DNA of 32,764 nt from Nemertoderma westbladi (taxonomy: Eukaryota > Xenacoelomorpha > Nemertodermatida > Nemertodermatidae). Below the pieces are notes generated by a model. The model saw nothing but the letters and a program-made list of their open reading frames with translations. It was not told where the DNA came from and ran no database searches. Both the position numbers and the translations under genes were made by a program. Where the stretch lies: positions 1 through 32,764 of the forward strand of contig JAUCBJ010006301.1 of the NCBI GenBank assembly GCA_032718475.1, written 5' to 3'. The stretch's first letter is position 1. Every line of letters starts with the position of its first letter. This document shows positions 1 to 10,513 of this stretch, one piece after another.

Positions 1-575
1 CAGACTGATAGATGACGGACACCATCTTCATTTTAATATCAACTTGTGAATTGTATAGGCCCTACATCTGTACATATTGAGTTTTTTTATTTACATGTAA
101 TTGTTTATTGAGTTTTGCTTACTTAAATAAATGGCCCCTACAGCCCTAGTCTATGTCTATCTGTCTATACAGTCTATAGCGTTTTGTTTACTCTACATTA
201 ACATTCATACTGGCAGCTGCTGAACTGACTGGTCGTTTTATTGCTGTTTGTTTACTTCAATTGTTTATTGTATTTTATAGGCCTACTCTTTAATTTAATT
301 GTTTGAGTTTTGTAATATTTAATCGTTTACCGGTAGTGCCTTTTGTCCAAAAATGAAGGAAAAAACTGCTTGTGGGTACGGTAGGCCTACTACCAGACTA
401 CTGTATTACTTGAAACGTGATATTACCGCCTACTAGTACTATGTAGGCCCTACTACATGCTACGCTACAGTAGGCCTACTACGCCGACTCTGTCAGACAA
501 AACCCTGCTTCCATAATCAGATAATACACTAGAATTATAGGTATTATAAATAAATAGTATTAAAACTAGCTGACA
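1..575. other. Upstream flank of RALGAPB
   Basis: No gene is seen here. The stretch is A+T-rich and probably holds the promoter and 5' UTR of RALGAPB. It contains two exact copies of the palindrome GTAGGCCTAC (381-390 and 470-479), near-copies at about 55, 278 and 443, and TACCGGTA at 328-335. I see no convincing TATA box or splice acceptor before the start codon. Confidence 0.5.
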
Positions 576-3500
576 ATGTATAGTGAATGGTGTAACGCTT
601 ATTCGAAAGAGACCTCTACTGACAACAAACCCGAATGCGTGTTGAATAGATTCCCAGAAGGTGCTGGTAAAGATGTTGTTCTTAGTATTGTGCCCTCCCT
701 ACTTCAACCGGATAAGATCGATTCAATATTGTCCACGGAACGGGACGTTGACTGGGTAATGGATGTTATTTGTTATGGCCTTAGCCTTCCTTTGGATGAA
801 ATTGAAGTTCTCAACACCTGTGTAGGTTTGTATGTAGGTTGGTTTTCGGCGTTGTCATCGCAATCACAACCCGGCAAATATATTCCTGCTATCATACTGC
901 AAGATCGCACCAAATACTCATTGATAATACTTAACCATTTCCAGAACATATTTTATCCCCGTATCCAGGGCAACGTGAATTTACAACTTCCACTTTGTCA
1001 AAATGTACTCACGACCATACAGAGAATTCCTTCAAACTCTAAACTCAAATGGGCTTGTGTTTTAGAATTCCTTCTAACTATCTGCGATGTGGTGTTGAGT
1101 CCACCATTCAATCCCGGTGATCTTGCTGAACATCTAAGCGACCATTTACTTTCAGTTTTGTTTGAAATATGGATGGTTGCCTGTTGCTATCAGTTCCCCC
1201 CGCCGATGTTATGGAAGGCGTTGAGAGACAAATGTATCTCTTGGAGACACCACGCTTCCCTGGTGGAACAATGGAACCGCGCCACATCAGCGCTCACATT
1301 CTCCGTCGTCAATCTAATAAACGGATCCGATTTCTGTCAAGTCAAAGTCGCCAAAGAGGATTTGATCATTGTCCCGAGCCCGACGGAATTAGTCGCAGAC
1401 CATTTGATGCAGACGTGGTACCGTTTACTTCACACTTTGGGTGACATCGTACATCTCAGCAACCCGCAGATTATCAGCCAAACCCAGAAGTTCCAGGAAT
1501 TCAATAAGAACCGGGACCAAAACAAAATCAATGACGTCACGCCGCCACCTCACCCCTGCCTCGATAAGCTTCCTGAAACCTTCCTCAAGGCCATCCAGGG
1601 CGTCTCTGTTCTCGTCGACGCCTTTATGGGTCTCCCCCGGGTTTTGTCCCCAACTGCCCAGATCGCAGTGACGCGGATCACTAACAACATACCCCCGTCT
1701 CCCCTCGCCAATCCCGGCGTATCCCCCCCTCTGGGGGGCCGCAAAGCAGCCAAAAGTATCAACTTCGGGAAGGGGGGCGGCAAATCATTGCTGCAATCTG
1801 CGACAACGCAGCCGCTCGCTCAGCAGACGGCCCCCGCCAAAGTGGAGACGACCGCACGGACAGCTACCCCCGTCGGCCTGTCTAACCAACGACCCTACAC
1901 CGCCAGTCTGCTCCATCTATTCGGCGAGTGGCTATTCGACGCGGCCCTCGTCAACCAACCTAAAGACAGAGATCTTCTTAAGGACGTCCAGGTAGTCGGT
2001 AAGATACCGCCTCGTCCGCAGTCTTTTTCCTCAGGGCAGTACAGCGCCAGTCAACTGGAGTTACTAGAGAAATCTACTAAACCCATACAGAGTACCGGTA
2101 GCGGAGTCACTAATAACAGCGGCCGTGCTGAGGCATGCGGGACAATATGTCGGATATTCTGTAAGAAACGGAACGACGATCGCGTTCTCGATTTGTACGT
2201 CTCCCGATTCTATCTGGTTCTAGCGGAAGGACTCCGCACGGACGAGCATTGCAGCATCGAGGTCCTCTGCTCTATACTCCTCAACGCCACTAACATAATG
2301 TCCATCGACCTCCAGGGCGTATCGGTAATCATCCCATCGATAATCTCCGCGGTCGACTACATCCTACCGAACGCGGAGTTGGCTACTCCCGGCGTCCCGA
2401 TCGCCGAACTCAGAGGCGCCTGCGTTCAGTTGCTCATCAGTCTCATCGGGTTTCCGCACCACTTCGGCCGACTTCCCATCCAGTCTCTGGTCTCCTTGAC
2501 GGACCCAGAAGGTGGTCTACTCGGTCCCGCCACCTTCCTGGATATTAAGGAGCGACTCTTCTGGGTTCTTCTCAAGGGTCTCGAGGTCGAAAATTCCTCT
2601 CACAATAACCACATGATGTTGGCGGGGTTGGCCTGTATTATTGAAGACTCCGCTGCTTTTATAGGCGACAAGATGGTCGAGATTGATCATGAGTGCGGCG
2701 AGGTTATGGCACCTGCGTCCCATTCCGACTCCGAGCCCCCTCTACAGCCCCCCAACTCCCACACTACTCCACAGGCTCCCTCAGCAAGTTCCCAACCCGT
2801 TCCCCATACTCCTAGCTCCCAAGACCCTGCTACCCAGCCTCCCATGCCCAACTCCAACGTCGCTCCCCAGGCCCCCATCTCCCACTCTACTCCCAGCTCC
2901 AATCCCGCTCCCAGCTCTCACCCCGCTCCCCAGGCCCCCATCTCCCACACTGTCACCTACACTATGTTCTGCCGGGCTACCCGTCTGGTCTCCCTCCGCC
3001 TCACCTCAGCCTGGATGACCGATCTCAACGTGTCGCTCGCTGCGCTCGAACTCCTCACCACCATGGCCAGCCTCCCCATCCACATCCCGGACATCCTCGA
3101 GTGTAAGCGGGCGGTAAAGTGGATCTGCGACTACATCACGAAGCAGTGCAACAAACCCGCCCGGACCCACAAACGGGAGTTGCACTCCATGATAGTGGCG
3201 GCCTACCACTGCCTCATTGCGTGGGTCTCCCACCACGGCGATATCCTGGACGACACCGAGTTCCTCCACTGCGTCCTGGAGGTCATCGAACTCGGGGTCA
3301 CCGGGACTCGTTCGCATGTGCGCGCCAGCGACGATCCCGTCTACAAGGGGAGTAAAGACCTTAAACCGGTGTCTAAGAGAGTGAGGGAGGTTGCGGAACT
3401 GTTGCTCGGGGTTATATGGAGTCGTGTTGGTTCCTTCCCTTCACTGGTTGGTTGCGAGTCAGTGTCTACGTTGTTAGACGAGCGTTCGTTACTAGGTTAC

Positions 3501-5291
3501 TCCAAGGGAGTCCAGTTGACTCCCTCCACTAACCTATTCTCTTATTACTCGATTAACAACTCGGTTATTGTCGGAGTTGTGGACCAGCCGTTGGGTAACT
3601 CGCAGGATCCGGGGCCGACCGCGGTGTTGGTGACCCGGTCCCCCGTCGGGCGGAACGCGTGGGCGACTCGGTTGGTTCAGCAGCCCCGAGCCCTCGACCA
3701 ATCCGCCGCGGAGGTCCCCCCAGTGGTCCCGAAGCGGCGGGACCTGTCGCCCCCCGTGGCGGACCAGCCCGTCGGCCCTCGGTCATCCGAGCGTAACCCG
3801 GAATCCCCGAACGACTCGAGTTCCGCCCGGTTCAGCATCCCCGACATCGACGAGTTGGCCGGACTCAATCCGGAAGAGTTCGGGAGGATGTCGGAGGTTC
3901 TCGCGTCGCAGATCGGGTTGGAGAGCGGCGGATGCGCCGACCACGAGTGTCGCCACTCGGAGGCTAAGAATCCGCCTCCTGCTCACGAGTTCAACCCCTC
4001 CCGGATGCTGTTCGCCCATCTGAACATCCTTCCGTTGAAACCCTCCGAGAACTCCTCGCCGCATCCTGATTACACCGGATTCCTCAAATTAGATTCCAAG
4101 AAAGTTCAGTTCCTCCAGGACTTGAAACTTCTCGACGAAATGCCGACGCGTTATATAAACACGGTGTTCGTGTTCTACGTCGGTGCGGGGCAGACCTGCG
4201 TCGCGGATATCCTGCGTAACGTCGAGAACCGCCGGAGCGTCTCCCCGGAGTTCCTCGCGTTCGTGTCGGATCTCGGGTGGCCGGTCGACATCGCGAACCA
4301 CCCCGGATGGACCGGATCGTTGAGCACCTCGTTCCGCAACCCGCCGTCGCCGGCGCACACGTTGCAACGAGAGACGCCCCCTGCGGGTAAACCCGTCGCC
4401 GTTCCCACCGAGTTCGCCGCCACCGGGGGCGCCGAGTTCGACGGGGACCGACGGATTCTCTACTTCGCGGACGAGACGAACGAGACCGCCTTTATTATTC
4501 CGAGTCTCGGAGTCGTGGAGGCGGAGACAACGAGCGGGGTGGCGAAAGGTTCCTCGGTGGACCTGGAAGATTGCGCGCGGGATCCCACCGAGGCCAAGAG
4601 ATTGAGCGTCATGGTGGATAACCTCGTTAGCGGGGCGCTGGACACACAGCTGAGTAGTCCTAGTGCGGCTCTAGATACGGTGTTCAATAGTCCGGTCGCT
4701 TTGGATACAGAAGAGGAAGGTCAGTCTGTTCGGGGTCCCGATGTAGGTAGTTCGGCTGAGTCATATAATTTTCACGCGTTTGAGTCCTCGGGTGAGGAAC
4801 TGTCTCAGACGGGGGTTGTGGAACGAAATTGCAGACACGCGGCCCCGTTGGTTAACATTGTTATACTCTGGGTGGAGAATTACGACGATATCGCGTCTGT
4901 TCCCGTCGACCGGCTCATTCGTCACTCGCAGAAGGGCGGGAGTAGGACTGCGATGCCTCCCAGCGTTATATGTCTGCATCCCTTGAATAATGGATTGTAT
5001 GGGGTCAATGTAGACAACCATTGGAATAGGGAAAGAGGAGTATCATATCCCGCAACCCCGTTAGCCAGCGGGATGGTTGTATCTGGTCGCCCATTGGCTA
5101 GGTTGGTGCGACAAACCGCTATAAATATGTGCTATCGTCGACGTCTATTGGACGACGACACCCACGTACAGCCCCACGTGCGCAGGAAACTTCGTATTCA
5201 GGGTATGATTAATAAATATAGTTGTTCTTTAGACGGCGCCGAATTCATTGGCTCTATGTTCACGTCACCTTTGGATTCGATGTCACTATAA
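576..5291 (+). CDS. RALGAPB: Ral GTPase-activating protein subunit beta (single exon)
   Basis: The 1571-aa product resembles the non-catalytic beta subunit of the RalGAP complex, which pairs with an alpha subunit to switch off RalA/RalB in the cytoplasm (family knowledge). It begins MYSEW like the vertebrate protein and keeps family blocks throughout: VICYGLSLPLD near residue 65, LSNPQIIS near 294, GRAEACGTICRIFC near 515, DLHSMIVAA-like ELHSMIVAAYHCL near 870, and the C-terminal Rap/Ran-GAP-like region from about 1150 (NTVFVFYVGAGQT, HPGWTG, HPLNNGLYGVNV, PHVRRK). It is slightly longer than the vertebrate protein (about 1490 aa); the extra length is mostly low-complexity Pro/Ser segments near 370-440 and 710-790. 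The start has A at -3. The absence of introns across 4.7 kb is odd, since vertebrate orthologues are split into many exons. The next gene, on the opposite strand, is tail-to-tail with it. Confidence 0.95.
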   Translation: MYSEWCNAYSKETSTDNKPECVLNRFPEGAGKDVVLSIVPSLLQPDKIDSILSTERDVDWVMDVICYGLSLPLDEIEVLNTCVGLYVGWFSALSSQSQPGKYIPAIILQDRTKYSLIILNHFQNIFYPRIQGNVNLQLPLCQNVLTTIQRIPSNSKLKWACVLEFLLTICDVVLSPPFNPGDLAEHLSDHLLSVLFEIWMVACCYQFPPPMLWKALRDKCISWRHHASLVEQWNRATSALTFSVVNLINGSDFCQVKVAKEDLIIVPSPTELVADHLMQTWYRLLHTLGDIVHLSNPQIISQTQKFQEFNKNRDQNKINDVTPPPHPCLDKLPETFLKAIQGVSVLVDAFMGLPRVLSPTAQIAVTRITNNIPPSPLANPGVSPPLGGRKAAKSINFGKGGGKSLLQSATTQPLAQQTAPAKVETTARTATPVGLSNQRPYTASLLHLFGEWLFDAALVNQPKDRDLLKDVQVVGKIPPRPQSFSSGQYSASQLELLEKSTKPIQSTGSGVTNNSGRAEACGTICRIFCKKRNDDRVLDLYVSRFYLVLAEGLRTDEHCSIEVLCSILLNATNIMSIDLQGVSVIIPSIISAVDYILPNAELATPGVPIAELRGACVQLLISLIGFPHHFGRLPIQSLVSLTDPEGGLLGPATFLDIKERLFWVLLKGLEVENSSHNNHMMLAGLACIIEDSAAFIGDKMVEIDHECGEVMAPASHSDSEPPLQPPNSHTTPQAPSASSQPVPHTPSSQDPATQPPMPNSNVAPQAPISHSTPSSNPAPSSHPAPQAPISHTVTYTMFCRATRLVSLRLTSAWMTDLNVSLAALELLTTMASLPIHIPDILECKRAVKWICDYITKQCNKPARTHKRELHSMIVAAYHCLIAWVSHHGDILDDTEFLHCVLEVIELGVTGTRSHVRASDDPVYKGSKDLKPVSKRVREVAELLLGVIWSRVGSFPSLVGCESVSTLLDERSLLGYSKGVQLTPSTNLFSYYSINNSVIVGVVDQPLGNSQDPGPTAVLVTRSPVGRNAWATRLVQQPRALDQSAAEVPPVVPKRRDLSPPVADQPVGPRSSERNPESPNDSSSARFSIPDIDELAGLNPEEFGRMSEVLASQIGLESGGCADHECRHSEAKNPPPAHEFNPSRMLFAHLNILPLKPSENSSPHPDYTGFLKLDSKKVQFLQDLKLLDEMPTRYINTVFVFYVGAGQTCVADILRNVENRRSVSPEFLAFVSDLGWPVDIANHPGWTGSLSTSFRNPPSPAHTLQRETPPAGKPVAVPTEFAATGGAEFDGDRRILYFADETNETAFIIPSLGVVEAETTSGVAKGSSVDLEDCARDPTEAKRLSVMVDNLVSGALDTQLSSPSAALDTVFNSPVALDTEEEGQSVRGPDVGSSAESYNFHAFESSGEELSQTGVVERNCRHAAPLVNIVILWVENYDDIASVPVDRLIRHSQKGGSRTAMPPSVICLHPLNNGLYGVNVDNHWNRERGVSYPATPLASGMVVSGRPLARLVRQTAINMCYRRRLLDDDTHVQPHVRRKLRIQGMINKYSCSLDGAEFIGSMFTSPLDSMSL
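2706..2946 (+). repeat. Pro/Ser/His-rich imperfect repeat inside RALGAPB
   Basis: An in-frame low-complexity stretch (residues about 711-790) alternates Pro, Ser, Ala and His, with PQAPISH occurring twice and related PQAPSAS and PSSHPAP segments. It lies between two conserved helical blocks, so it is probably a disordered linker lengthened by slippage. Confidence 0.7.
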
Positions 5292-6156
5292 ATTATCTAT
5301 TTTTTTTTGAAGTCGACAAACTTTCTTAGTATATTTAAAATCATGTTTGATTTGCAATCCTTAAATATTGATTAAAAAATATTGAAAATTTAAATTGATT
5401 AATTAAATTTCTTATTTAATTTAACTATGTATTTATATTTCTTTCGGTTTCAATCTATAAGGAGATGATGGTAAGACATTTTCTAAATATAACCAATATA
5501 TGGAATTTTTAGTGGGGAGGGGGGGGGGGGGTTAAGCGGGTACCGTCTCCTTGTTATCCAAACAAATATGTTAATCTCTCCTCAAAGTTAAGGGATTCAT
5601 TTAATTGTCTTAAAATTGTAAAACAATTAGGCTTTAATTATATGTTGTAGGCGAGAATGATGCCCTTTATATTATTGGTGCATAATAATTATTAATGAAT
5701 TTATTTATATGGACTAATTAAAAATAGCTGTAATTGTAATTGTTAGTAGTTGATTTTTAATATGCGAGACACGATGTTATATAATAATGCTTTATGGATT
5801 AATATTAATTTCTTTATATACGTAATACCCCCCCCCCCCCCCCCCCCCCATGTTACAACAGGAAGTACAATATCATTTCGTATTATCTCGATGTTAAATA
5901 ACGGATTAGTGGGCTATATTGGAAAAAAAGTTTACAATAAACGCATTTAGTATCTGATCTTTCTATAAGATAGAATAAATAAGCATTGCAAAGAACTTAT
6001 TAAGGATAAATTTAAATAAATACATCAATTCATTCTTCATAAAATTTCGACCGGTAAAAACCTGGTATTCTTCATATGGGCGCAGATGCGGCTTCGTCCA
6101 CAAACACCAAAGCAAAGATATAATGGATTATTTTTGCAATATAATAATAGAGAGTA
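5292..6156. other. A+T-rich spacer with G and C homopolymer runs
   Basis: No gene is seen. The stretch holds the 3' flank of RALGAPB, a G run at 5519-5531, a run of 22 C at 5828-5849, and AATAAA motifs at 5936-5941 and nearby that could serve RALGAPB but lie far from its stop codon. I looked on the minus strand for a J-domain HPD exon that would complete the DNAJC27-like gene and did not see one. Confidence 0.5.
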
Positions 6157-7674
6157 TTATAGTGAGCCCTAGTTCGTGTGCTGTTTGGTATGAGTTAGTT
6201 TCTTATAGTGAGCCCTAGTTCGTGTGCTGTTTGGTATGAGTTAGTTTCTTATAGTGAGCCCTAGTTCGTGTGCTGCTTGGTATGAGTTAGTTTCTTATAG
6301 TGAGCCCTAGTTCGTGTGCTGCTTGGTATGAGTTAGTTTCTTATAGTGAGCCCTAGTTCGTGTGCTGTTTGGTATGAGTTAGTTTCTTATAGTGAGCCCT
6401 AGTTCGTGTGCTGCTTGGTATGAGTTAGTTTCTTATAGTGAGCCCTAGTTCGTGTGCTGCTTGGTATGAGTTAGTTTCTTATAGTGAGCCCTAGTTCGTG
6501 TGCTGCTTGGTATGAGTTAGTTTCTTATAGTGAGCCCTAGTTCGTGTGTTGTTTGATGTGAGTTAGTTTCTTATAGTGAGCCCTAGTTCGTGTGCTGTTT
6601 GGTATGAGTTAGTTTCTTATAGTGAGCCCTAGTTCGTGTGTTGTTTGGTGTGAGTTAGTATCTTATAGTGAGCCCTAGTTCGTGTGCTGTTTGGTATGAG
6701 TTAGTTTCTTATAGTGAGCCCTAGTTCGTGTGCTGCTTGGTATGAGTTAGTTTCTTATAGTGAGCCCTAGTTCGTGTGCTGCTTGGTATGAGTTAGTTTC
6801 TTATAGTGAGCCCTAGCTCGTGTGCTGCTTGGTATGAGTTAGTTTCTTATAGTGAGCCCTAGTTCGTGTGCTGCTTGGTATGAGTTAGTTTCTTATAGTG
6901 AGCCCTAGTTCGTGTGCTGCTTGGTATGAGTTAGTTTCTTATAGTGAGCCCTAGTTCGTGTGCTGCTTGGTATGAGTTAGTTTCTTATAGTGAGCCCTAG
7001 TTCGTGTGCTGCTTGGTATGAGTTAGTTTCTTATAGTGAGCCCTAGTTCGTGTGCTGTTTGGTATGAGTTAGTTTCTTATAGTGAGCCCTAGTTCGTGTG
7101 TTGCTTGGTATGAGTTAGTTTCTTATAGTGAGCCCTAGTTCGTGTGCTGCTTGGTATGAGTTAGTTTCTTATAGTGAGCCCTAGTTCGTGTGCTGCTTGG
7201 TATGAGTTAGTTTCTTATAGTGAGCCCTAGTTCGTGTGCTGCTTGGTATGAGTTAGTTTCTTATAGTGAGCCCTAGTTCGTGTGCTGCTTGGTATGAGTT
7301 AGTTTCTTATAGTGAGCCCTAGTTCGTGCGCTGCTTGGTAAGAGTTAGTTTCTTATAGTGAGCCCTAGTTCGTGTGCTGCTTGGTATGAGTTAGTTTCTT
7401 ATAGTGAGCCCTAGTTCGTGTGCTGCTTGGTATGAGTTAGTTTCTTATAGTGAGCCCTAGTTCGTGTGCTGCTTGGTATGAGTTAGTTTCTTATAGTGAG
7501 CCCTAGTTCGTGTGCTGCTTGGTGTGAGTTAGTTTCTTATAGTGAGCCCTAGTTCGTGTGCTGCTTGGTATGAGTTAGTTTCTTATAGTGAGCCCTAGTT
7601 CGTGTGCTGCTTGGTATGAGTTAGTTTATTATAGTGAGCCCTAGTTCGTGTGCTGCTTGGTATGAGTTAGTTTC
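6157..7674. repeat. 46-bp minisatellite, 33 copies
   Basis: A tandem array with a 46-bp period fills 1518 bases, exactly 33 units. Each unit contains TTATAGTGAGCCCTAG followed by TTCGTGTGCTG and GGTATGAGTTAG. Units are almost identical; the commonest variant is T or C in the CTG(T/C)TTGG position. Such homogeneity indicates recent expansion or conversion. Read on the minus strand, the unit at the right edge supplies the last ten codons and the stop of the DNAJC27-like gene. The array also lies between two convergent genes. Confidence 0.97.
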
Positions 7675-9432
7675 ATTTTTCGTTTCAAGGCTAAACTTAT
7701 CCCATGAACTATTGATTCAGTTACCCCATCATCTTTCAACGTTGAGACATCAAATAATATTAGACCTTTAGTAAAACACCAATTTTGTATTTCCTCTAAG
7801 TTAACAAGCCATTCGGATTGCGGTCTATCATTCTGCAATAGATATTAAATTGAATTTGAGAAAAAAAATAAAAAAATATTTGAAGATCATTGTTATTCCG
7901 AGTCAGTAGAACAACAGCGGACGTTATTTATTATGTTTCATTTATATGCAAACCTTATTGACTATCACCATAGTAACTGGTGTCTCATTGCAGTATCGAG
8001 TAAACTCCAGCAACCACATATCTAAATCCTTGAAACTTCCTCTGTCTGTAACGTCACAGACAAGTACTAGAAGGTCGGTGTTGTCGTAAAGTTCGTTACG
8101 TACTTCCAGATATTCCGGGCCTCCGGACATATCCCAAATGTTGAGACGAACTGAAATATATAGGATATACTGATATACAATATTTTGAAATATTCTTCCA
8201 TAATATTCCCAACTCGCCCCACTTGTATCTAGCCTATTCCTTTATTATGTAATGTAATGTAATTGCACTCCAAATAATTGCACCGACAAATAAAATAATT
8301 AATTATTTAAAATTAATTTTAATGACATACATATTCACAAAATGCAATTGAATCAGACCTTTAATTAAACAATTATATGTATGGAGGGAGAAGATAACCC
8401 AGGCAATGTTGCACTTACGAGCGTATCTCTATTGGAATTAAGTAAAAATATTGCAAACTAAAAAAATAAAATGGTAAAACACGGTCAGTCATTATGAACA
8501 GAGAAAATATAAAAAAAAAATAAAAATCAAATCAAAATACGAGGCGGGGTAAAATGTGTGCATATTTAAACAAAATGACACAAGTGACTAAAATCAATAT
8601 GACGTATATGGCAATTAAAAATATACAAATTACGTGCATTAACGGCATCTGAGGGCAAGGAATTCCACACGGATACTATACGGCTGGCAAAACGATTGCT
8701 GACAACGACTAGCCTGCTAGGCTGAGCAAACAGTTTCCTGTTATGGCCTCGCAAACCTTGCCGTTGCACATGCGAGAAAAAATCGTTAAAATGAAGGTCA
8801 ATGTTATTGTGACAAATATTATAAACCATACGGATATCAAAAATAATTCGCCTAACTTCTAATGGTTGGAGTTTCAAGTGTATTAATCTATTAGAGTAAC
8901 TGTTATCTATGTGTGTTAACTGACATCTTGAAAACAATCGTCTGGTGAAATATCGTTGGACGCGCTCAACCAATTTTATATTAAAAATTTGGTGAGGAGA
9001 CCAAACCACAGTACAATACTCTAACAGTGGGCGAACATACGCCTTATAAGCCGTAATAAGTACATTGACATTAGAAGTTTTGAGTTTGAGTTTTGAGTTT
9101 ATTATAAACTCAGTTGCCGTCTATAATGTTACAATTCGAGTGGGTTTTCTTCAATAATATTCCTAACTCCCGTTTAGTGTTTTGGTTACCCTATCCGTAT
9201 ACATAACCTATTCATTTGTTTATTTATTATAATGTACGGTTGAATACTAACCAGAATTATCGTTAATGTCCTCTACTTTGAATCCGTAGTCGGCACCAAT
9301 TGTTGGTCGATATTTCGCGTCAAAATTTCCACCACAAAACGATTTTATCATAGAAGTTTTCCCGGATTTCTTGTTTCCCAGAAATACAAGTTTCAACCAG
9401 ATCAGACTATTTACTATAACATCGGTGTTCAT
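7641..9432 (-). CDS. DNAJC27: DNAJC27/RBJ-like small GTPase without J domain (3 exons)
   Basis: Exons on the minus strand are 9432-9252, 8150-7954 and 7832-7641, joined by GT-AG introns to give 189 aa. The P-loop GNKKSGKT is at residues 19-26, switch I YRPTIG at 41-46, G3 WDMSGG at 66-71 and a G5-like DVST at 154-157. Splicing exon 2 to exon 3 rebuilds the G4 motif NKND (125-128), which strongly supports the model. The block EYLEVRNELYDNTDLLVLV is typical of DNAJC27 rather than ordinary Rabs. Vertebrate DNAJC27 is about 273 aa and ends in a DnaJ domain; here the frame stops just after the last GTPase helix, inside a minisatellite, and no prenylation motif is present. The usual switch-II Gln is Gly (residue 71), so intrinsic GTP hydrolysis may be weak. 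It is divergent with BBS9, 1081 bp away. It could instead be a lineage-specific Rab-like paralogue. Confidence 0.7.
8566..9080 (-). mobile_element. LINE reverse-transcriptase C-terminal fragment in intron 1
   Basis: A minus-strand frame open from about 9080 to 8566 encodes the end of a non-LTR retrotransposon ORF2: YKAYVRPLLEYCTVVWSPH, then RVQRYFTRRLF, then RIVSVWNSLPSDAVNA, a hallmark of the tail of CR1/L2/Jockey-type ORF2 proteins. The endonuclease and the catalytic RT core are missing, so it is a 5'-truncated dead copy. It sits in intron 1 of the DNAJC27-like gene in the same orientation as the host gene. Immediately upstream of the truncation point is a TTTGAGTTTGAG-type short repeat. 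Confidence 0.85.
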
Positions 9433-9985
9433 TTTCTACGGATTTATAGTATAGTATAAATTAATATTTTATAAAAATTAATATAGATCTGAATATTAAT
9501 TAAATTTTGATATAGCAAATTTAGAAAACAATTCAACAGCATAATGTTGCCGCAATAACATTCATACAATATTATAATATTTACTTGTTTTGTGTGGGTA
9601 ACAAGGAATGAAGAGGGTTGTTTGGGGTATGCCAAACTACAACTATATTGTAGGCTAAATGTTTATGTTAAATAGTGCCAGGTTCCCTCTTGTCCTGTAG
9701 ATGTACTATTACATAAGGGGAGTTACTCAACATTATAATCTACCTATTCCTTAGGTACGGTGATAATTGGCTATAGAGTTGGGGGCCACAGGATGCTACA
9801 CAGCACTGGGTATTTTAGTGGAGTACAGTATATTATAGTGAAAAAAAACATTTAATTTAATGGAATGGGCAATTGTTTTAGTGACCAATAAAATTTATGA
9901 GAATTACAATAACATTTATGAGAATTATTAGTTCCTTTGAAAATATGTATATTATTCAAATTGGAAATATCAGCTGTTGCTGTGT

Positions 9986-9998
9986 GTTGCTATGCAAC
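9986..9998. promoter_or_regulatory. X-box-like palindrome (candidate RFX site)
   Basis: GTTGCTATGCAAC is a palindrome with GTTGC/GCAAC arms, one base shorter than the classic RFX X-box GTTGCCATGGCAAC. It lies 516 bp upstream of BBS9 and 554 bp upstream of the DNAJC27-like start, both families linked to cilia. The shortened right half-site breaks the strict consensus at one position, so function is a guess. Confidence 0.35.
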
Positions 9999-10247
9999 CA
10001 TAACCAAACAACCGAATGCCACACTACCGCAGAATAGCGAGTAGGGTACCGCACCGCAGTGTACCTACTGCAGTTTTAGACGGTTGCAGGATTAGAGTAG
10101 CAATAAGGCCTACTAGGGTACCTACTAAACTAACCTACAGGCAGACAGGGCACAATGGTACAGCACAGACTGCAGAACTGTTCCAGTTCCATAGATAGAA
10201 TACACCGTAATGCGATACTTTATGTACCGGTAGTGCGGAAGTCTACT

Positions 10248-10257
10248 GTAGGCCTAC
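10248..10257. promoter_or_regulatory. GTAGGCCTAC palindrome upstream of BBS9
   Basis: An exact copy of the decamer palindrome that also occurs upstream of RALGAPB and of the TIR gene. It lies 257-266 bp before the BBS9 start. Whether it is a protein-binding site or part of a dispersed repeat is unknown. Confidence 0.35.
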
Positions 10258-10513
10258 TGTATATGATAATGTTTGCCACATGTGCCACCTGGCTCTGGCA
10301 CCTGGTGGAGTCATGCATGCTTAACAAGTGACAGAGTGACAAGACCTAAGCCACCCCAATTAAGAATAGGCCCAGTCTGTCAGTTATCGGTCTTTACGTC
10401 AGTACGTGTACCGGTACATTATGGCAGTTTAGGATTGGTACCGATACTTAATTCCAATAACAGGCTCGCTAGGCTACACTACATCAATAATACCAGATAG
10501 AGATAATACCAAT

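Larger units (their letters stand above)
9433..10513. other. Divergent intergenic region between DNAJC27-like gene and BBS9
   Basis: No gene is seen. This 1081-bp stretch separates two head-to-head genes and probably holds both promoters. The right half is richer in G+C and carries an imperfect X-box-like palindrome (9986-9998), GTAGGCCTAC at 10248-10257 and TACCGGTA at 10225-10232 and 10409-10416. Short open frames at 10016 and 10273 show no family resemblance. Confidence 0.5.

Noticed and set aside
6157-7674. CRISPR-like regular repeats
   Set aside because: Units are directly adjacent with no unique spacers, and the genome is eukaryotic; it is a minisatellite.
8566-9009. Coding exon of the DNAJC27-like gene
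   Set aside because: The translation is a LINE ORF2 tail, and the host exons splice correctly without it.
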